Shown here: one piece after another, positions 62,798 through 64,000 of the stretch
How positions within the stretch are numbered: the first letter of the stretch is position 1
Layout of the letters: the number at the start of each line of letters is the position of its first letter
Assembly: GCF_006210265.1 (NCBI RefSeq)
Contig: NZ_VCNC01000008.1
Span: 22,530-86,529, forward strand
Length of the DNA: 64,000 bases
DNA from: Desulfovibrio sp. UCD-KL4C
GTDB taxonomy: Bacteria > Desulfobacterota > Desulfovibrionia > Desulfovibrionales > Desulfovibrionaceae
Direction: 5' to 3'
Translations under genes and position numbers: made by a program
Notes under the pieces: generated by a model
Seen by the model: only the letters and a program-made list of their open reading frames with translations
Told to the model about the DNA's origin: nothing
Databases searched by the model: none

Positions 62798-63029
62798 AAA
62801 TTTACCTCCAGATTATTAAGTTAAGAAAAAATTTACTATATGGGTCAAATATATCTTTGTTTAAAGAATAACGGATTCGCTGTGTCATAGACAAGCTTTT
62901 TCTTATGTTTTATGATAAAAACAGGAAAAAAAGGTATATTTTTTAATTTTTTATGATCTAGGAAATAATTTCCGGTTCGTATTTATATAAAATTCTATTA
63001 ATTCAGTCAGTTGTTAAAAGTCTAGACTT

Positions 63030-63045
63030 TGGCATGATGTTCGCA
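63030..63045 (+). promoter_or_regulatory. Sigma-54 promoter
   Basis: TGGCATGATGTTCGCA: the -24 GG (63031-63032) and the -12 GC (63043-63044) are separated by the required 10 bases, and both flanks agree with TGGCAC-5-TTGCA in all but two positions. It sits 36 bases before the ATG at 63081. An enhancer-binding activator would be needed; none is encoded nearby. Confidence 0.75.
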
Positions 63046-63080
63046 TTACTAGGGTGAAACCTAAGGCTGAGGAGTAAAAG

Positions 63081-63563
63081 ATGAAGATTAATCCTGACCA
63101 GATTGAGGCGCTGCAACAACAGCAGCAACAAGCCAACAAGACTAAAAAGGTAAACGGGACTGCGTTTGGAGAGGTATTGAATCAGGAAGCTCAGCAAGTT
63201 GCGGGCAAACAGAATTCAAGCACACCAACAGTTCCGGGTCTTCAGTCCATTAATCCCCTTCTTCAGATGCAGCAGGTTGCTTCAGTGCAGCCGGCAACTG
63301 TTGATGAAGGTGAGTTTATCGGCAAGATTGAAAATGTTTTCGGGCAGATGGAAAATTACACAAAGCAGCTCAGTTCTTCTGATCAAGGCGGACTGAAAAG
63401 CGCGTACAAGACTCTTGAAGGTGTTCAAGGTGGTGTTGACTCCCTCAAGCAGGATTGGCCCAGCTTAGCCAATGAAAATCCTGAACTGCACAGCATTGTC
63501 AATGAGCTTGATGTAATGGCGACGACCGAACAGATCAAATTTAACCGCGGGGATTACGTTTAG
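63081..63563 (+). CDS. Glutamine-rich soluble protein under sigma-54 control
   Basis: A 160-residue protein I do not recognise by family. Residues 9-30 are Gln-rich (LQQQQQQANK), 31-75 are low-complexity polar, and about 78-155 are predicted helical (GEFIGKIENVFGQMENYTKQL; GGLKSAYKTLEGVQGGVDSLKQ). A GAGG ribosome site lies eight bases before the ATG. The sigma-54 promoter and the look of the N-terminus (as in flagellar accessory proteins) suggest a motility-related role, but no flagellar gene is in the window. Several hairpins follow, including a terminator. Confidence 0.7.
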   Translation: MKINPDQIEALQQQQQQANKTKKVNGTAFGEVLNQEAQQVAGKQNSSTPTVPGLQSINPLLQMQQVASVQPATVDEGEFIGKIENVFGQMENYTKQLSSSDQGGLKSAYKTLEGVQGGVDSLKQDWPSLANENPELHSIVNELDVMATTEQIKFNRGDYV

Positions 63564-63578
63564 TCTCGTTTTGACTGA

Positions 63579-63671
63579 ACACCGAAGAATGTAATAATTC
63601 TTCGAGTGTCACCGTAAGCGTAAGAAAATTACGCAAAAAACCGAACTTCCATAAGGGTGTTCGGTTTTTTT
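63579..63671 (+). terminator. Tandem hairpins and terminator after the sigma-54 gene
   Basis: Three hairpins in a row: GAAGAAT/ATTCTTC (63584-63603), GCGTAA/TTACGC (63618-63634) and AAAAAACCGAAC/GTTCGGTTTTTT (63635-63670). The last has the T tract of a true terminator and overlaps the 3' end of the RHS relic on the other strand. Confidence 0.75.
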
Positions 63672-63929
63672 ATTCTTTTTTAGCTTCTCGGAAGGATGCT
63701 CAGTATTATCAGCGCCAGCGAGCTTTATATTTTTTACAGCTTTTTCATTCGGCTTCTCACTCTTTCCCGCAAGCCCAGTCTGATCATGAAAATTAATAGG
63801 ATCATCCAAACAATACCCATAAACATCCACATCACCGCCCGCAAATCCTAACGGATCGGGAGTGATGAATCTGCCGATTGCGGGATCGTATTCACGATAG
63901 CTGTAGTGTATGAAGATATAGTACAGCCC
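63609..63929 (-). pseudogene. Relic of an RHS-repeat protein C-terminal core
   Basis: On the minus strand one frame reads GLYYIFIHYSYREYDPAIGRF, ITPDPLGFAGGDVDVYGYC, DDPINFHDQTGL. This matches the conserved RHS core end (GLYYFGARYYDPETGRF, SPDPIGFAGG, NPVNYVDPTGL) that precedes the variable toxin tail. The long repeat region of an RHS protein should lie upstream, but the frame is closed by a stop about 40 bases beyond a terminator-like hairpin at 63925-63950. The tail after the core is only about 50 residues, of which the last 20 are encoded by the terminator of the opposite gene. It is a remnant of a contact-toxin or polymorphic toxin gene. Confidence 0.75.
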
Positions 63930-63950
63930 CGCACTTTTGGGTGCGGGGCT
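63925..63950. terminator. Perfect 10-bp hairpin next to the RHS relic
   Basis: AGCCCCGCAC and GTGCGGGGCT flank a 6-base loop TTTTGG. It is GC-rich, in contrast to its surroundings, and followed by TTACTCTT on the plus strand. It marks the boundary where RHS similarity ends. Confidence 0.6.
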
Positions 63951-64000
63951 TACTCTTAAGTTCTGTCGCTAATAAGTTATTATGTCTTCTTTATTTAGCA

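Noticed and set aside
1..64000. tRNA, rRNA, CRISPR array, insertion sequences
   Set aside because: No cloverleaf with CCA-end context, rRNA block, regularly spaced repeats or transposase motif was found by reading both strands; a covariance or repeat search would be decisive.

Overview
The window looks like chromosome from a moderately AT-rich, anaerobic Desulfovibrio-type bacterium (Desulfovibrionales). This is inferred from gene content: modular nifU-nifS next to cysK-cysE, a def-fmt-DUF116-rsmB string, a tRNA m1A methyltransferase, QueH, multihaem c-type cytochromes, a bd-type oxidase relative and a sigma-54 promoter. I saw no rRNA, tRNA, CRISPR array or intact transposon. About 50 genes are supported, plus the first codons of serB at the left edge and two pseudogene relics.

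Layout. 1-5.2 kb: partial serB, a soluble histidine kinase, a LexA/CI-like repressor, panB, a small unknown protein and a Gate-domain membrane protein. 5.2-9.1 kb: a secreted protein with an internal duplication, a DEDDy exonuclease, a gene-poor stretch rich in RNA-like secondary structure, and prfC. 9.4-18.6 kb: a methyltransferase, a 2133-residue hybrid kinase with a kinase-like N-terminus lacking catalytic residues, and a NicO/DUF1007 metal-efflux pair. 18.8-21.9 kb: two TetR regulators, a small membrane protein and butyrate kinase. 22.1-26.1 kb: nifU, nifS, cysK and cysE, which make cysteine and move its sulfur into Fe-S clusters.

26.2-30.0 kb is the most unusual part. It is a three-gene operon of visibly higher G+C: a TsdA-like dihaem cytochrome, a CydA-like subunit fused to cytochrome c, and a polytopic membrane protein with a dihaem tail. 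It lies between intact cysE and a decayed fragment of a second serine acetyltransferase gene, which suggests acquisition. The genes fit a periplasmic sulfur-compound (thiosulfate/tetrathionate) or oxygen-linked electron-transfer chain.

30.4-35.7 kb: a small membrane protein and two consecutive copies of a [XRE-cupin regulator + acyl-CoA ligase] module. 36-43.7 kb: a TPR protein and housekeeping translation genes (rsmB, DUF116, fmt, def, aspS, hisS). 44-46 kb: a DUF2628 protein and a tandem lipoprotein pair, one frameshifted, sharing a nearly identical 125-bp block. 46-53.8 kb: tRNA/RNA metabolism (trmI-like, radical SAM, rng, queH), a stress protein, hemW, rnhA. 53.9-62.8 kb: phosphohexomutase, hflK-hflC, glf, an HD+HAD fusion protein, cmk, hisC, a universal stress protein. 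63-64 kb: a glutamine-rich protein behind a sigma-54 promoter and the broken C-terminal core of an RHS protein.

All assignments come from reading motifs and context; no database search was run.
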